Positions 1 to 8,474 of a stretch of 34,923 nucleotides of DNA are shown one piece after another. The notes under the pieces are model-generated. The model was given only the letters and a program-made list of their open reading frames with translations, did not search any database and was not told the DNA's origin. Location: positions 1 through 34,923 of the forward strand of contig CAYQLM010000026.1 in assembly GCA_964418365.1 (NCBI GenBank), in the 5' to 3' direction. Positions within the stretch are counted from its first letter, which is position 1; each line of letters opens with the position of its first letter. The DNA comes from JBBDXS01 sp964418365 (GTDB lineage: Bacteria; Chloroflexota; Dehalococcoidia; DSTF01; RBG-16-68-14). A program made the translations under genes and the position numbers.

Positions 1-9
1 GCGCTGGAG

Positions 10-270
10 ATGCGCATGCGCGAGATCGAGTCGAAGACCAGCATGCGAAAGGTCAGCTACTTCCACATCCTTCGACACTGGGGCAATCGTCAGGACACCG
101 AGGAGTGGCAACGGCTGGCCCCGGACGAGCGGGCTTCCCTGGAACGCCTGTATAGACCGCTGCCGAGTAAGGGTGCAAGTCGGTTCCTATACTTGGCCGC
201 GATGCTGGCACTGACCGGCTGGCCCGCGCTTGCCATCGGGAAATGGGTTGAGCTGGCGATGCAGGTCTAA
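10..270 (+). CDS. Small hypothetical protein with one C-terminal membrane segment
   Basis: This is an 86-residue reading frame whose N-terminal half is charged and soluble (rich in Arg and Glu). A hydrophobic stretch at about residues 59-81 would make a single membrane helix close to the C-terminus. The frame is open to the left edge of the window, so the true start may lie outside it; the ATG codons at 10 and 16 are only candidates. The next membrane protein begins 9 nt downstream, so the two may be co-transcribed. I do not recognise a family. Confidence 0.45.
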   Translation: MRMREIESKTSMRKVSYFHILRHWGNRQDTEEWQRLAPDERASLERLYRPLPSKGASRFLYLAAMLALTGWPALAIGKWVELAMQV

Positions 271-279
271 CGCAACGAC

Positions 280-753
280 ATGATCCGCCGCATCGATCCG
301 ATCGGCCGCAGCGCGTTCGGGCTGCTGTGTATCGCCGCGATGTCGCTCGAGGCGGTGCCGGTGCTGATCGTCGTCGGCGTGCTGGGCGGCCTCGGCATAC
401 TGTTCGTGGGCAACTTCGACCGCGCGCTCTGGGTGTGGATCGGATCGTGGGTGGCGGCGGCGTTCGCAGGCGCGCTGTTTCTCGCGATCGCCTACGTCTT
501 CTGGCCCTTGGCGTCTGACTGGATCACGGAATGGCAGGGCTACCTCATGGGCGCGATCATCGGCGGGATCGGGCTGGGCTTCATGGCGCTCGTCGTCTTC
601 GTCACCGACTGGCCGCTCGCGATCGAGCTGATCTTCCCGTTCGTCACGACGTTCCTTGTGGGCTTTCTGCTGCCGGGCTGGTTCCTCGGCCTCGGCCACC
701 CAGGGCTGCAGACGCTCGACCACCGGCGCGAGCGGGCGGTGAAGAGACAGTGA
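280..753 (+). CDS. Hypothetical multi-pass membrane protein
   Basis: This 157-residue protein is dominated by hydrophobic segments at about residues 14-42, 47-73, 86-110 and 113-138, consistent with four transmembrane helices. It ends in a short basic tail. Glycine-rich helix faces (GVLGGLGIL, GAIIGGIGLG) suggest tight helix packing. No catalytic or binding motif is visible. It follows the preceding small gene by 9 nt on the same strand and converges on the MNT gene, whose stop is 3 nt beyond its own. The function is unknown. Confidence 0.6.
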   Translation: MIRRIDPIGRSAFGLLCIAAMSLEAVPVLIVVGVLGGLGILFVGNFDRALWVWIGSWVAAAFAGALFLAIAYVFWPLASDWITEWQGYLMGAIIGGIGLGFMALVVFVTDWPLAIELIFPFVTTFLVGFLLPGWFLGLGHPGLQTLDHRRERAVKRQ

Positions 754-756
754 TGA

Positions 757-1101
757 CTAGACGTTGGGAGCGCTGTAGATGACTTTACCGGAGCGCAGAA
801 TCTCTCGGACCAGCACAGGGCCAACCGCCTCGCGCAGATCGCTCGGCGCGTATCCGATGGGCGCGATGCGAGGGTCAGTACCGACGGCGGCGCGGGCAAG
901 CATCTCCTGCCGTCTGTACATGGGAACATCTTCGAAGTCCGGAGAGATCACCGCGATATCCAGGTCACTCCATGGGCCGGCCTTGCCAGTTGCATACGAG
1001 CCGAATAGCAGCACGGATTCAACGCGGATTGTCTTGGCGATCCGGTCTACGAATGCCGCCACTACCCGGTCTAGCTCAGCGTCTGTCGCAGTTGCTCGCA
1101 T
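757..1101 (-). CDS. MNT-type nucleotidyltransferase, probable antitoxin of a HEPN/MNT pair
   Basis: This 114-residue protein carries the minimal nucleotidyltransferase motif GSYATG...WSDLDI (residues 34-49), with the two metal-binding aspartates D46 and D48. In HEPN/MNT toxin-antitoxin systems the MNT protein neutralises the HEPN RNase, and in several studied cases it does so by adding AMP groups to it. The third acidic residue usually found on the following strand is not obvious here; the matching segment reads RIAPIGYAP. It overlaps the upstream HEPN gene by 31 nt, so the two are translationally coupled. The family assignment is firm; the antitoxin role is inferred from pairing. Confidence 0.85.
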   Translation of the reverse strand: MRATATDAELDRVVAAFVDRIAKTIRVESVLLFGSYATGKAGPWSDLDIAVISPDFEDVPMYRRQEMLARAAVGTDPRIAPIGYAPSDLREAVGPVLVREILRSGKVIYSAPNV

Positions 1102-1439
1102 GTGGCACGTGACCTCTCGTAGTATTCTACCGCCGTTTCTCTGGTATATGTCCCTCTTCCGGAATATCGGCTTACGACAGCCTGGTTCGTCAGCATTCGC
1201 AGAAACTCTTCGTCGAGGTGTTCGAGCGCACCGAGTTCATGCGCCAGATCAACTATGTTGTGAGTCCTTGGCGGCGGCTGCTCCTGCTGGGACTCCACCC
1301 ATAACGCCTTCAGCATCTTCTCCACCGCTTGCTGGCAGTGAGAGATGCATGGCGCGTGCAGGTCGTGTTCCAGACAGGCAGATGCCGCCTCCAAATCAAT
1401 CTCGCTGCTCTCGATCCATGCTTGTGTTTCTGGCCTCAC
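1071..1439 (-). CDS. HEPN-domain protein, probable toxin partner of the MNT gene
   Basis: This is a 122-residue all-helical protein of the PF05168-like HEPN type. The conserved segment HCQQAVEKMLKAL is followed by a THNIVDL motif and a C-terminal RYSGRGTYT...YYERS helix. Many HEPN toxins are RNases with an R-X4-6-H motif; I do not see a clear copy, so catalytic activity is uncertain. The start is taken as GTG at 1439, just before RPETQAWIE; an upstream TTG in the same frame is possible. It is the promoter-proximal gene of the pair and is divergent from carB, with only 42 bp between the starts. Confidence 0.75.
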   Translation of the reverse strand: MRPETQAWIESSEIDLEAASACLEHDLHAPCISHCQQAVEKMLKALWVESQQEQPPPRTHNIVDLAHELGALEHLDEEFLRMLTNQAVVSRYSGRGTYTRETAVEYYERSRATCEQLRQTLS

Positions 1440-1481
1440 CAGCGCATCGTAGGCGAGACCGCCCAAGCGGGGCAACCGGCG

Positions 1482-4400
1482 ATGGCTAAGCCTGCCAAGG
1501 TTCTCATCATTGGCTCCGGGCCGATCATCATCGGCCAGGCGGCCGAGTTCGATTACGCCGGCACGCAGGCCTGCAAGGCGATGCGCGAGGAAGGCGTCAC
1601 GTCCGTCCTCGTCAACTCCAATCCCGCGACGATCATGACCGACGAAGGTGTCGCCGACGTCGTCTACATCGAGCCGCTCACGGTCGACGTCCTCGAGCGC
1701 GTGATCGCGCGCGAGCGGCCCGACGGCCTGCTGCCGACGCTCGGCGGGCAGACCGGCCTCAACCTCGCTGTTGCGCTCGCGGACGCCGGCGTGCTCGAGA
1801 AGTACAACGTGCGGCTGCTCGGCACGCCGCTCGAGACGATCCGGAAGGCAGAAGACCGCGAGCTGTTTCGCCAGCTCCTCGAATCGATCGGGGAGCCGTA
1901 CCCCGACAGCGAGATCGTCACGTCGCTCGATGAAGCGCGGCGCGTCGTCGAGCGCCTCGGCCTGCCGCTCGTCGTGCGGCCGGCGTACACGCTCGGCGGG
2001 ACCGGCGGCGGCATTGCGATGACGATGGAGGACCTCGAGCGCATCGCGGCGGGCGGACTGGCCGCCAGCCCGATTGGCCAGGTGCTGGTCGAACGCTCGC
2101 TGCTCGGCTGGAAGGAGATCGAGTACGAAGTGATGCGCGACGCGAACGATACGTGCATCACCGTCTGCAACATGGAGAACTTCGACCCGATGGGCGTGCA
2201 TACGGGGGACAGCATCGTCGTCGCGCCGAGCCAGACGCTCTCGGACAAGGAGTACCAGATGCTGCGCTCGGCCAGCCTGCGGATCATCCGCGCGCTGGGC
2301 ATCGAGGGCGGGTGCAACGTCCAGCTCGCGCTGGCGCCGCGGCCGGAGATCGCGCCGTGGGCGACGCCCCAGAGCGAAGGCGATCCGCCCTACTACGTGA
2401 TCGAGGTGAACCCGCGCGTGTCGCGCAGCTCCGCGCTCGCGTCGAAGGCGACCGGCTACCCGATCGCGCGCGTCGCCGCGAAGATCGCCGTCGGCAAGCG
2501 GCTCGATGAGATCCCGAACGCCGTGACGCAGAAGACGTCGGCGGCGTTCGAGCCGGCGCTCGACTACGTGGTCGTCAAGATCCCGCGCTGGCCATTCGAT
2601 AAGTTCCCGCTGGGCGACCGCCAGCTCGGCACGCAGATGAAGGCCACGGGAGAGGTGATGGCGATCGACCGCTCGTTCGAGGCGGCGATCCAAAAGGCCG
2701 TGCGCTCGCTCGAGATCGGCGAGCGGTCGCTGATGTGGGAAGACCCGTCGTGGAAGGACACGGACTTCTGCTCCGAACCGATCCCGGCGACGGACGACCG
2801 CTTGTGGAAGCTGATGGCCGCGCTGCGCCGCGACGCAGAGCCGATGGAGCTCTCGCGCAAGACCGGCATCGACCCGTGGTTCACGGACAAGCTCGCCGGT
2901 ATCGTCGCAATGGAGCGGCGGCTGTTGGGGGAAGACCTCTCGCCGGACCTGATGCGCGAAGCGAAGCGCATGGGATTCTCGGACGGGCAGATCGGCATGC
3001 TCGCCGACGTGCTGCCAGAGCGCGTACGCCAGCGGCGCCTCGAGTGGGGCATCCGGCCGGTGTACAAGATGGTCGACACCTGCGCGGCGGAGTTCGATGC
3101 GGCGACGCCCTACTTCTACAGCACGTACGAGGACGAGAACGAAGCGCTGCCGCTCGAGGGCAAGAAGGTGCTCGTGATCGGCAGCGGGCCGATCCGCATC
3201 GGCCAGGGGATCGAGTTCGACTACTGCTCCGTCCACGCCGCGTGGGCGCTGCAGAAGGCCGGGTATCACGCTCTGATGGTGAATTCCAATCCCGAGACGG
3301 TCTCGACCGACTTCGACACGTCAGACCGGCTGTATTTCGAGCCGCTTGACGAGGAGTCCGTGCGCGACATCCTGGACAACGAAGCCGGCGTGACCGGCCC
3401 GCCGCCGGCGATGCCCGGCGAGCCGGTGCACATGGCGAACGGCGCCGCGCCCGCATCGATCGTGCAGTTCGGCGGCCAGACGGCGATCAACCTCGCCGCG
3501 GCGCTGCACACCGCCGCGCTGCCGATCCTCGGCTCCAGCGCGGAGTCGATCGATATGGCCGAGGACCGCCGCCGCTTCGAGGCGTTCCTCGGTGGCCTCG
3601 GCATCCCGCAGCCGCCGGGCGCGGGCGTCACGACGGTCGCGGAGGCGATCCGCACGGCTGAGGTGATCGGCTATCCGGTGCTCGTGCGGCCGAGCTACGT
3701 GCTCGGCGGCCGCGCGATGGAGATCGTGCAGAACGCCGAGGAGCTCGTTCATTTCGCCAAGGCCGCCGCCGAAGCCGGGCCGAACAAACCAATCCTCATC
3801 GACAAGTACCTCGAGGGGCGCGAAGTCGAGGTCGACGCGATCTGCGACGGCAACGACGTGCTTATCCCCGGTGTCATGGAGCACATCGAACGCGCCGGCG
3901 TCCACTCGGGCGATTCGATGGCGGTCTACCCGCCGATCAACCTGTCGCACGAAGAGATCGAGGCCATCGTCGATTACACGCAGCGCATCGGCATCGCGCT
4001 GCAGGTGCGCGGGCTGATGAACATCCAGTACGTGAGCGTCGCGACGGAAGACGGGCCGGCCGTCTACGTGCTGGAGGTCAACCCGCGTTCGAGCCGCACC
4101 GTGCCCTTTATCTCGAAAGTGACGGGCGTGCCGCTCGTGCGGCTGGCCGCGCATGTCATGCTCGGGCGCTCGTTGCGCGACCAGGGGTATGCAGGCGGCC
4201 TCTGGCCTGCGCCCCCGCCGGGCGGCCTCGTCGCCGTGAAGGCTCCCGCATTCTCCATGTCGAAGCTGATCGGCGTTGACACGCACCTCGGGCCGGAGAT
4301 GAAATCGACGGGCGAGGTGATGGGCATCGATTACAACTTTCCCGCCGCGCTTGCGAAGGCCCTGCTATCGGCGGAGCTGGCGCTGCCGCCGGGCGGCGGC

Positions 4401-4793
4401 ATGCTGCTCAGCATCGCCGACCGCGTGAAGGCCGAGGCGCTGCCCGTAATCCAAACGCTCGGCGGCGCTGGCTATCGTTTCTACGCCACCGAAGGCACGG
4501 CGCGCATGATCGAAAAGCTCGGCCTGCCGGTCGAACAGGTGGCCAAGCGGCTAAACGAAGGACACCCGAACGTCGTCGACGTGATCCGCGATGGCACCGT
4601 GCAGGGCGTGATCAATATCCCGGAAGGGCGCCTCACGGGGACGCTGCGTGACGGCTTCTACATCCGCCGCGCGGCTGCCGAGCACCGCATCCCCTGCTTC
4701 ACCAGCATCGACACCGCGCGCGCGGCCGCCGAAGCGCTGCTTGCGGGCGCGCAGAAGTTCACGGTGCAGCCGCTGGCAGAGTACCGGCGATGA
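1482..4793 (+). CDS. carB: Carbamoyl-phosphate synthase large subunit
   Basis: This protein makes carbamoyl phosphate from bicarbonate, ammonia (channelled from glutamine by CarA) and two ATP, feeding pyrimidine and arginine synthesis. The 1103 residues show the expected internal duplication. The first half opens with VLIIGSGPIIIGQAAEFDY and the second with VLVIGSGPIRIGQGIEFDY; each is followed by an ATP-grasp module. A C-terminal MGS-like allosteric domain follows. It is slightly longer than the E. coli protein (1073), partly through an insert near residues 645-660. I chose ATG 1482 because it directly precedes the conserved N-terminus; the frame is open further upstream but unlike the family. 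No carA is adjacent. Its stop overlaps the next start (ATGA). Confidence 0.97.
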   Translation: MAKPAKVLIIGSGPIIIGQAAEFDYAGTQACKAMREEGVTSVLVNSNPATIMTDEGVADVVYIEPLTVDVLERVIARERPDGLLPTLGGQTGLNLAVALADAGVLEKYNVRLLGTPLETIRKAEDRELFRQLLESIGEPYPDSEIVTSLDEARRVVERLGLPLVVRPAYTLGGTGGGIAMTMEDLERIAAGGLAASPIGQVLVERSLLGWKEIEYEVMRDANDTCITVCNMENFDPMGVHTGDSIVVAPSQTLSDKEYQMLRSASLRIIRALGIEGGCNVQLALAPRPEIAPWATPQSEGDPPYYVIEVNPRVSRSSALASKATGYPIARVAAKIAVGKRLDEIPNAVTQKTSAAFEPALDYVVVKIPRWPFDKFPLGDRQLGTQMKATGEVMAIDRSFEAAIQKAVRSLEIGERSLMWEDPSWKDTDFCSEPIPATDDRLWKLMAALRRDAEPMELSRKTGIDPWFTDKLAGIVAMERRLLGEDLSPDLMREAKRMGFSDGQIGMLADVLPERVRQRRLEWGIRPVYKMVDTCAAEFDAATPYFYSTYEDENEALPLEGKKVLVIGSGPIRIGQGIEFDYCSVHAAWALQKAGYHALMVNSNPETVSTDFDTSDRLYFEPLDEESVRDILDNEAGVTGPPPAMPGEPVHMANGAAPASIVQFGGQTAINLAAALHTAALPILGSSAESIDMAEDRRRFEAFLGGLGIPQPPGAGVTTVAEAIRTAEVIGYPVLVRPSYVLGGRAMEIVQNAEELVHFAKAAAEAGPNKPILIDKYLEGREVEVDAICDGNDVLIPGVMEHIERAGVHSGDSMAVYPPINLSHEEIEAIVDYTQRIGIALQVRGLMNIQYVSVATEDGPAVYVLEVNPRSSRTVPFISKVTGVPLVRLAAHVMLGRSLRDQGYAGGLWPAPPPGGLVAVKAPAFSMSKLIGVDTHLGPEMKSTGEVMGIDYNFPAALAKALLSAELALPPGGGMLLSIADRVKAEALPVIQTLGGAGYRFYATEGTARMIEKLGLPVEQVAKRLNEGHPNVVDVIRDGTVQGVINIPEGRLTGTLRDGFYIRRAAAEHRIPCFTSIDTARAAAEALLAGAQKFTVQPLAEYRR

Positions 4794-5314
4794 ATAAGAA
4801 CGCCAAGTCGAAGTCGGTGATCCGTCGTGTCATGCGCCATCTCGTCATCGACCTCGACCTGATTGTCGAGGTGCCACCACTTCCGCTTCCGGTAAGGACA
4901 GTCGGCGCGAAAGATGCGGACGCCCTGGCGCAACTGATGGCCGACGCCTACCGGGACTCTGTCGATCCAGAATGGGCCGATTATGAAGTCGCTCTCCGCG
5001 AGATCCTGCGCATCTTCACCGCGATCGATGGCCCCGTGGCGCCACGCGCGTGTCTTGCCGCCTTCGATGAGGGCCGTCCCGTAAGCGCCTGCCTCACCCG
5101 CAGCTCCAGGGGTAAGGGCTGCATCTCGTATCTCATGACGGCAAGCTCTCATAAGAATCGAGGGCTTGGCCGTGGGCTACTCCTGCGGTCACTCGCTGCC
5201 TTGAAAGACATGGGCGTTGCTAAGGCGTTTCTGGATGTGACACGCGGTAATGCTCATGCCGAGCACCTCTATGAATCGCTAGGCTTCATCGAAGAGTGGT
5301 CCCTACAGCTATGA
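4790..5314 (+). CDS. GNAT-family N-acetyltransferase
   Basis: This 174-residue protein has a GNAT acetyl-CoA-binding motif, HKNRGLGRGLL, at about residues 121-131. The C-terminal half ends with the common HAEHLYESLGF segment. GNAT enzymes transfer acetyl from acetyl-CoA to amines or protein N-termini; the substrate here cannot be told. The N-terminal 35 residues are basic and not typical of the fold, so a later start is possible, but the ATG overlaps the carB stop by 4 nt and its own stop overlaps the pyrK start. Both overlaps support translation coupled to pyrimidine synthesis genes. Confidence 0.85.
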   Translation: MNKNAKSKSVIRRVMRHLVIDLDLIVEVPPLPLPVRTVGAKDADALAQLMADAYRDSVDPEWADYEVALREILRIFTAIDGPVAPRACLAAFDEGRPVSACLTRSSRGKGCISYLMTASSHKNRGLGRGLLLRSLAALKDMGVAKAFLDVTRGNAHAEHLYESLGFIEEWSLQL

Positions 5315-6123
5315 AGCTCGCCTTCGCGCGCGTCACCGAGAACGAGCGCCTCTACGGCAACGTCTACATCACATGGTTCGCTGCGCCGGAGATCGCGCGC
5401 GGTGCGACGCCGGGGCAGTTTGTCATGCTCCGCTGCGTGGACCCCGTCATCGCCGGCGAAAAGCCGCCGTGCGCGGCTGCTCTTCCCGTCGATCCGCTTC
5501 TCCCGCGCGCGATGAGCATCCACCGCGTTCGGGACGGCGTAGACGGCGAGGAGTGGTCGGTCCTGTACGCCGTCGTCGGGCGCGGGACGGAGTGGCTGGC
5601 CTCGCGGAAGGCGGGCGATCTCGTCTACTGCTGGGGGCCGCTCGGCCACGGCTACAGCGTTCGCAGCGGCGCGCGACATCTCCTGCTCGTCGCGGGTGGC
5701 ATCGGCGTGGCGCCGCTCGTCTGGCTCGCCGACGAAGCCGTCGCGGACGGCAAGGACGTGATGCTCGTGCTCGGCGGCCGCGGCGCCGAGCAGATCTTTC
5801 CGACCGCGCTGCTGCCGCGCGAGGCAGAGGTCGTGATCACGACCGAGGATGGTTCGCTCGGGCGGAAGGGCCTCGCGACGGAGGCGTTGGCCGAGCACCT
5901 CTCGTGGTGCGACCAGGCCTTCGCCTGCGGGCCAAACGCGATGTTCCGCGCGATGGCGGACGTGATGCGCGGCGCGAGCGTGCGCCGGCTGGTGCAGGTG
6001 CTGCTGGAAGAGCGGATGGGCTGCGGCACGGGCATCTGCTACGGTTGCGCCGTCGAGACGCGCAAGGGCATGCGCCTCGTCTGCAAGGACGGACCCAAGT
6101 TCGAACTGCGGGACGTGTTCTGA
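5311..6123 (+). CDS. pyrK: Dihydroorotate dehydrogenase electron-transfer subunit, PyrK type
   Basis: PyrK passes electrons from PyrD (class 1B) through FAD and a 2Fe-2S cluster to NAD+. The 270-residue protein has an FAD-binding barrel with PRAMSIH (65-71) and an NAD-binding Rossmann part with VAGGIGVAPL (127-136). Four cluster cysteines, C238, C243, C246 and C258, have the spacing C-X4-C-X2-C-X11-C typical of PyrK. The ATG at 5311 overlaps the GNAT stop; a GTG five codons upstream is less likely. Its presumed partner pyrD is about 5.5 kb away at 11680-12606. A short insert (residues 46-62) precedes the FAD motif. Confidence 0.93.
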   Translation: MKLAFARVTENERLYGNVYITWFAAPEIARGATPGQFVMLRCVDPVIAGEKPPCAAALPVDPLLPRAMSIHRVRDGVDGEEWSVLYAVVGRGTEWLASRKAGDLVYCWGPLGHGYSVRSGARHLLLVAGGIGVAPLVWLADEAVADGKDVMLVLGGRGAEQIFPTALLPREAEVVITTEDGSLGRKGLATEALAEHLSWCDQAFACGPNAMFRAMADVMRGASVRRLVQVLLEERMGCGTGICYGCAVETRKGMRLVCKDGPKFELRDVF

Positions 6124-6632
6124 TGTCTTCCTTCCTTCTCCAGATGGCAGGCGCGCCGGGCTCCGGCAAGAGCGCGCTCGCGCGGCTCATCGGCCACGCG
6201 ACGGGCGCCGTCGTGATCGATAAGGACGTGCTCAAGACCGCGGCGCTGGAGGCCGGCGCTGAGGAGTCGCTGGCCGGTCCGCTCGCGTACGAGACGTTCT
6301 TCGCACTCGCCGACCACTTGCTCGGACAGGACCGCAGCGTCGTGCTCGACAGCCCCGCGTTCTACGACACGATCCCGGCCAAGGGCAGCGCAATTGCGCT
6401 GGCGCGCATGGTGCCCTACTACTTCATCGAGTGTTTCTGCGCCGATCGCGACGAGCTCGCCCGCCGGCTGCGCGACCGGCCGCGCCTGCGCAGCAACCCG
6501 GGCGAGGAGGCCGTCGACACGGAGGCGCAGACCATCGTGCCGGCGGGCGCATACCTGCGTATCGATACCACACAGCCGATCGAGCGCTGCCTGGAGCTGG
6601 CGCTGGATTACCTGGAGGCGGCGCATGACTGA
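6123..6632 (+). CDS. P-loop kinase (AAA_33/zeta-toxin-like small kinase)
   Basis: This 169-residue protein has a Walker A motif, GAPGSGKS, near the N-terminus (about residues 10-17). A following DKDVLK segment and an arginine-rich lid (RRLRDRPRLRSN) resemble small-molecule kinases of the AAA_33 group. It would phosphorylate an unidentified small substrate. The ATG shares its first base with the pyrK stop (TGATG), so it is the last coupled gene of the carB run. The family is clear; the substrate is not. Confidence 0.85.
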   Translation: MSSFLLQMAGAPGSGKSALARLIGHATGAVVIDKDVLKTAALEAGAEESLAGPLAYETFFALADHLLGQDRSVVLDSPAFYDTIPAKGSAIALARMVPYYFIECFCADRDELARRLRDRPRLRSNPGEEAVDTEAQTIVPAGAYLRIDTTQPIERCLELALDYLEAAHD

Positions 6633-6767
6633 GCAGATCGTTTGCCCTCATGCTGAGTCCTTCGCTTCGCTCAAGGGTGAACTCCGCGAAGCATCTTTCG
6701 GCGCGGGTAAGGCGGCCATCAGGAGTTGCGAAATGTCCTTCGCTGCGCTCAGGATGACATCGCCGCC
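6633..6767. repeat. Intergenic dispersed-repeat remnant with two related units
   Basis: The gap between the P-loop kinase and the methyltransferase holds two direct copies of a 17-nt word, GTCCTTCGCTTCGCTCA at 6657-6673 and GTCCTTCGCTGCGCTCA at 6735-6751, which differ at one base. Read on the minus strand, the second unit begins TGTCATCCTGAGCGCAGCG. A similar TGTCATCC word is found near 34465-34473. This looks like debris of a dispersed intergenic repeat family. It carries in-frame codons that could falsely extend the downstream gene. No gene was seen in it. Confidence 0.55.
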
Positions 6768-7574
6768 ATGACGACCGAGCCGATCGCGAACCACATCTAC
6801 ACCGGCGATTGCCTGGAGATCATGCGCTCCTGGCCCGACGCCTGCATCGATCACTGCATCGCCGATCCGCCGTTCGGCATCGCGTCCGGCCGCGGGCGCA
6901 AGACGAAGCGCGGCCTGGGCTGGGCGTTCTCGTCGCACGTGACGATGCAAGAAGCCTGGGACCAGTTCACCGAAGACGAGTACTTCCGCTTCAGCGTCGA
7001 TTGGCTGCGGGAGGTCTGCCGCGTGGTCAAGCCGAACGGCAACATCCTGGTGTTCGGCACATTCCACAACATCTATCTGCTTGGCTTCCTGCTGGGCCAT
7101 GTGCTCGAACGGCGCATCTTGAACTCGATCGTCTGGTTCAAGCCGAACGCCCAGCCGAACATCACCGCGCGCACACTTACCGAAAGCACGGAGCAGATCG
7201 TCTGGGCCGTGAATGAAACGCCAAAGCGCGCGAAGGGCTGGACGTTCAACTACTGGGACGCGAAGGCGATGAACAACGGCCGCCAGATGCGCAACCTCTG
7301 GGAGCTGCCCGTGACGCCGAGGAGCGAGCGCGTGAACGGCTCACACCCGTCACAGAAGCCGCTGGCGCTCATCGAGCGCGCCGTGCAGCTCTGCTCTCAG
7401 CCCGGCGAACTCTTGCTCGATCCGTTCGGGGGCGCCGGCACCCTCGCCGTCGCGGCGCAGCGCCACGACCGGCGGTGGGTACTCGTCGAATCGGTCGCGG
7501 TGTACGCGGAGCTGGCGCGCCAGCGGCTAGCGGTCGATCAGCCGCCGACGTCCTTGTCGAGCAGGAAGCCGTAG
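6768..7574 (+). CDS. Site-specific DNA methyltransferase (N6-adenine or N4-cytosine, beta-class order)
   Basis: This 268-residue enzyme of the N6_N4_Mtase family has the catalytic motif IV, DPPFG, at 33-37. The SAM-binding motif I, DPFGGAGT, is at 218-225, preceded by HPSQKP. Motif IV before motif I, with a middle recognition region (about 45-190), is the beta-class order. It methylates an exocyclic amino group in a specific site; the site cannot be predicted. No restriction endonuclease is nearby, so it looks like an orphan enzyme. I chose ATG 6768 because the 14 codons upstream come from repeat DNA. It converges on and overlaps the next gene by 37 nt. Confidence 0.92.
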   Translation: MTTEPIANHIYTGDCLEIMRSWPDACIDHCIADPPFGIASGRGRKTKRGLGWAFSSHVTMQEAWDQFTEDEYFRFSVDWLREVCRVVKPNGNILVFGTFHNIYLLGFLLGHVLERRILNSIVWFKPNAQPNITARTLTESTEQIVWAVNETPKRAKGWTFNYWDAKAMNNGRQMRNLWELPVTPRSERVNGSHPSQKPLALIERAVQLCSQPGELLLDPFGGAGTLAVAAQRHDRRWVLVESVAVYAELARQRLAVDQPPTSLSSRKP

Positions 7575-8068
7575 GTTGCGTCGCCTTCGTCCTTCACCTC
7601 GACGGTGATCGCGATCACGTATTCGCCGCGAGCGAGCGACGAGATGTCGATCTGCACCTGGCCATCGGATGCTGTCGCGGGCAGCGTCGTGTGCTCGCTT
7701 GCCCCGGTCCAGACGACCAGCCCGCTCTGCAGCAACATGCTGCTCGAGCTCGCCGCCGGGCTGGAATCGACGTAGACATTCGTGATCTTGAATCCGTCCA
7801 GCGTACCGGTGATCGATGCCACTCCGGCCGTTGCGAGCGGCTGGCGTGATGTCACAACGGCGATGGCGTCGCCGCACTGCCCTTGCTCCGACCAACAGTA
7901 CGAGCCGAGCGCAGTTTCGAGCGATGCAGTTCCGCTCGAAACGACCATGAGCGGTGGCTGCGCGCTATTGCCCGCGGTCGATGTGCCGTTGCTCGCGTTT
8001 GGAGGGCCTCCGCCGCATGCCGCGCCGAGCAGCGCCAACGCGAGACAAGCGATGAGCGCCTTTGTCAT
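7538..8068 (-). CDS. Predicted lipoprotein of unknown function
   Basis: This 176-residue protein starts with a lipoprotein signal peptide with lipobox LLGAAC, giving a lipidated Cys18. A Gly/Ser/Asn/Thr-rich linker follows, then a compact domain rich in beta strands (about residues 38-176). A CWSEQGQCG segment could form a disulphide. The domain ends with a YVIAITVEV strand, as in immunoglobulin-like folds. I do not recognise the family. It is 22 nt downstream of the receiver gene and could be the last gene of the SufR-Mrp operon. Its C-terminal codons overlap those of the convergent methyltransferase. Confidence 0.75.
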   Translation of the reverse strand: MTKALIACLALALLGAACGGGPPNASNGTSTAGNSAQPPLMVVSSGTASLETALGSYCWSEQGQCGDAIAVVTSRQPLATAGVASITGTLDGFKITNVYVDSSPAASSSSMLLQSGLVVWTGASEHTTLPATASDGQVQIDISSLARGEYVIAITVEVKDEGDATYGFLLDKDVGG

Positions 8069-8090
8069 GGCAAGACTGAGGCCGGCGTGG

Positions 8091-8474
8091 CTAGAACCCG
8101 AGCGCCTGCCGCACCGCCGGCACGAGCAGCTCGTCGATCTCTTTCTTGTCGATCAGGACGATGCCGAACTCCGCGGCGCGGCGGCGCACGTAGGTATACT
8201 TGGCCTCGCCGGTCTGCATGATGATCGGCAGATCGAGCCCACGATGCTCTCGCGCGGCCTCGATCACCTCCCAGCCGGTGTGCACCGGCATGTCCATGTC
8301 GGTGATCAACAGATGCAGCTCGCGCGAGAGGTCGCGCAGCACCTCGATCGCCTGGCGGCCGTTGCTGGCGGGCACGCAGGCGAGATCGAGCGGCTCTAGC
8401 AGCGCCAGGATGCGCGCGCGGAAGTCGGAGTAGTCCTCTGCGACGAGGACGCCGCGCGCGCGGTTCGCCGTCAC
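8091..8474 (-). CDS. Stand-alone response-regulator receiver domain
   Basis: This 127-residue CheY-like domain has the acidic pocket (E13, D14) and the phosphoacceptor D59 in ITDMDMP. The switch Thr88 (MQTGE) and lysine K110/K111 are present, but the usual Lys-Pro is replaced by DKKEID. It has no output domain. The gene overlaps the upstream NYN gene by 4 nt. No histidine kinase is in the window, so its phosphodonor is unknown. A role in regulating the NYN protein or Fe-S operon is only inferred from coupling. Confidence 0.9.
   Translation of the reverse strand: MTANRARGVLVAEDYSDFRARILALLEPLDLACVPASNGRQAIEVLRDLSRELHLLITDMDMPVHTGWEVIEAAREHRGLDLPIIMQTGEAKYTYVRRRAAEFGIVLIDKKEIDELLVPAVRQALGF

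Noticed and set aside
1440..3269. Long open frame on the minus strand through carB, joined to the HEPN gene
   Set aside because: It is the antisense of carB, with Arg/Asp/His-rich composition typical of GC-rich shadow frames. Only its last 122 codons (1071-1439) are a real gene.
6726..6767. Upstream extension of the methyltransferase by 14 codons
   Set aside because: These codons come from the dispersed repeat, while ATG 6768 directly precedes the conserved domain.
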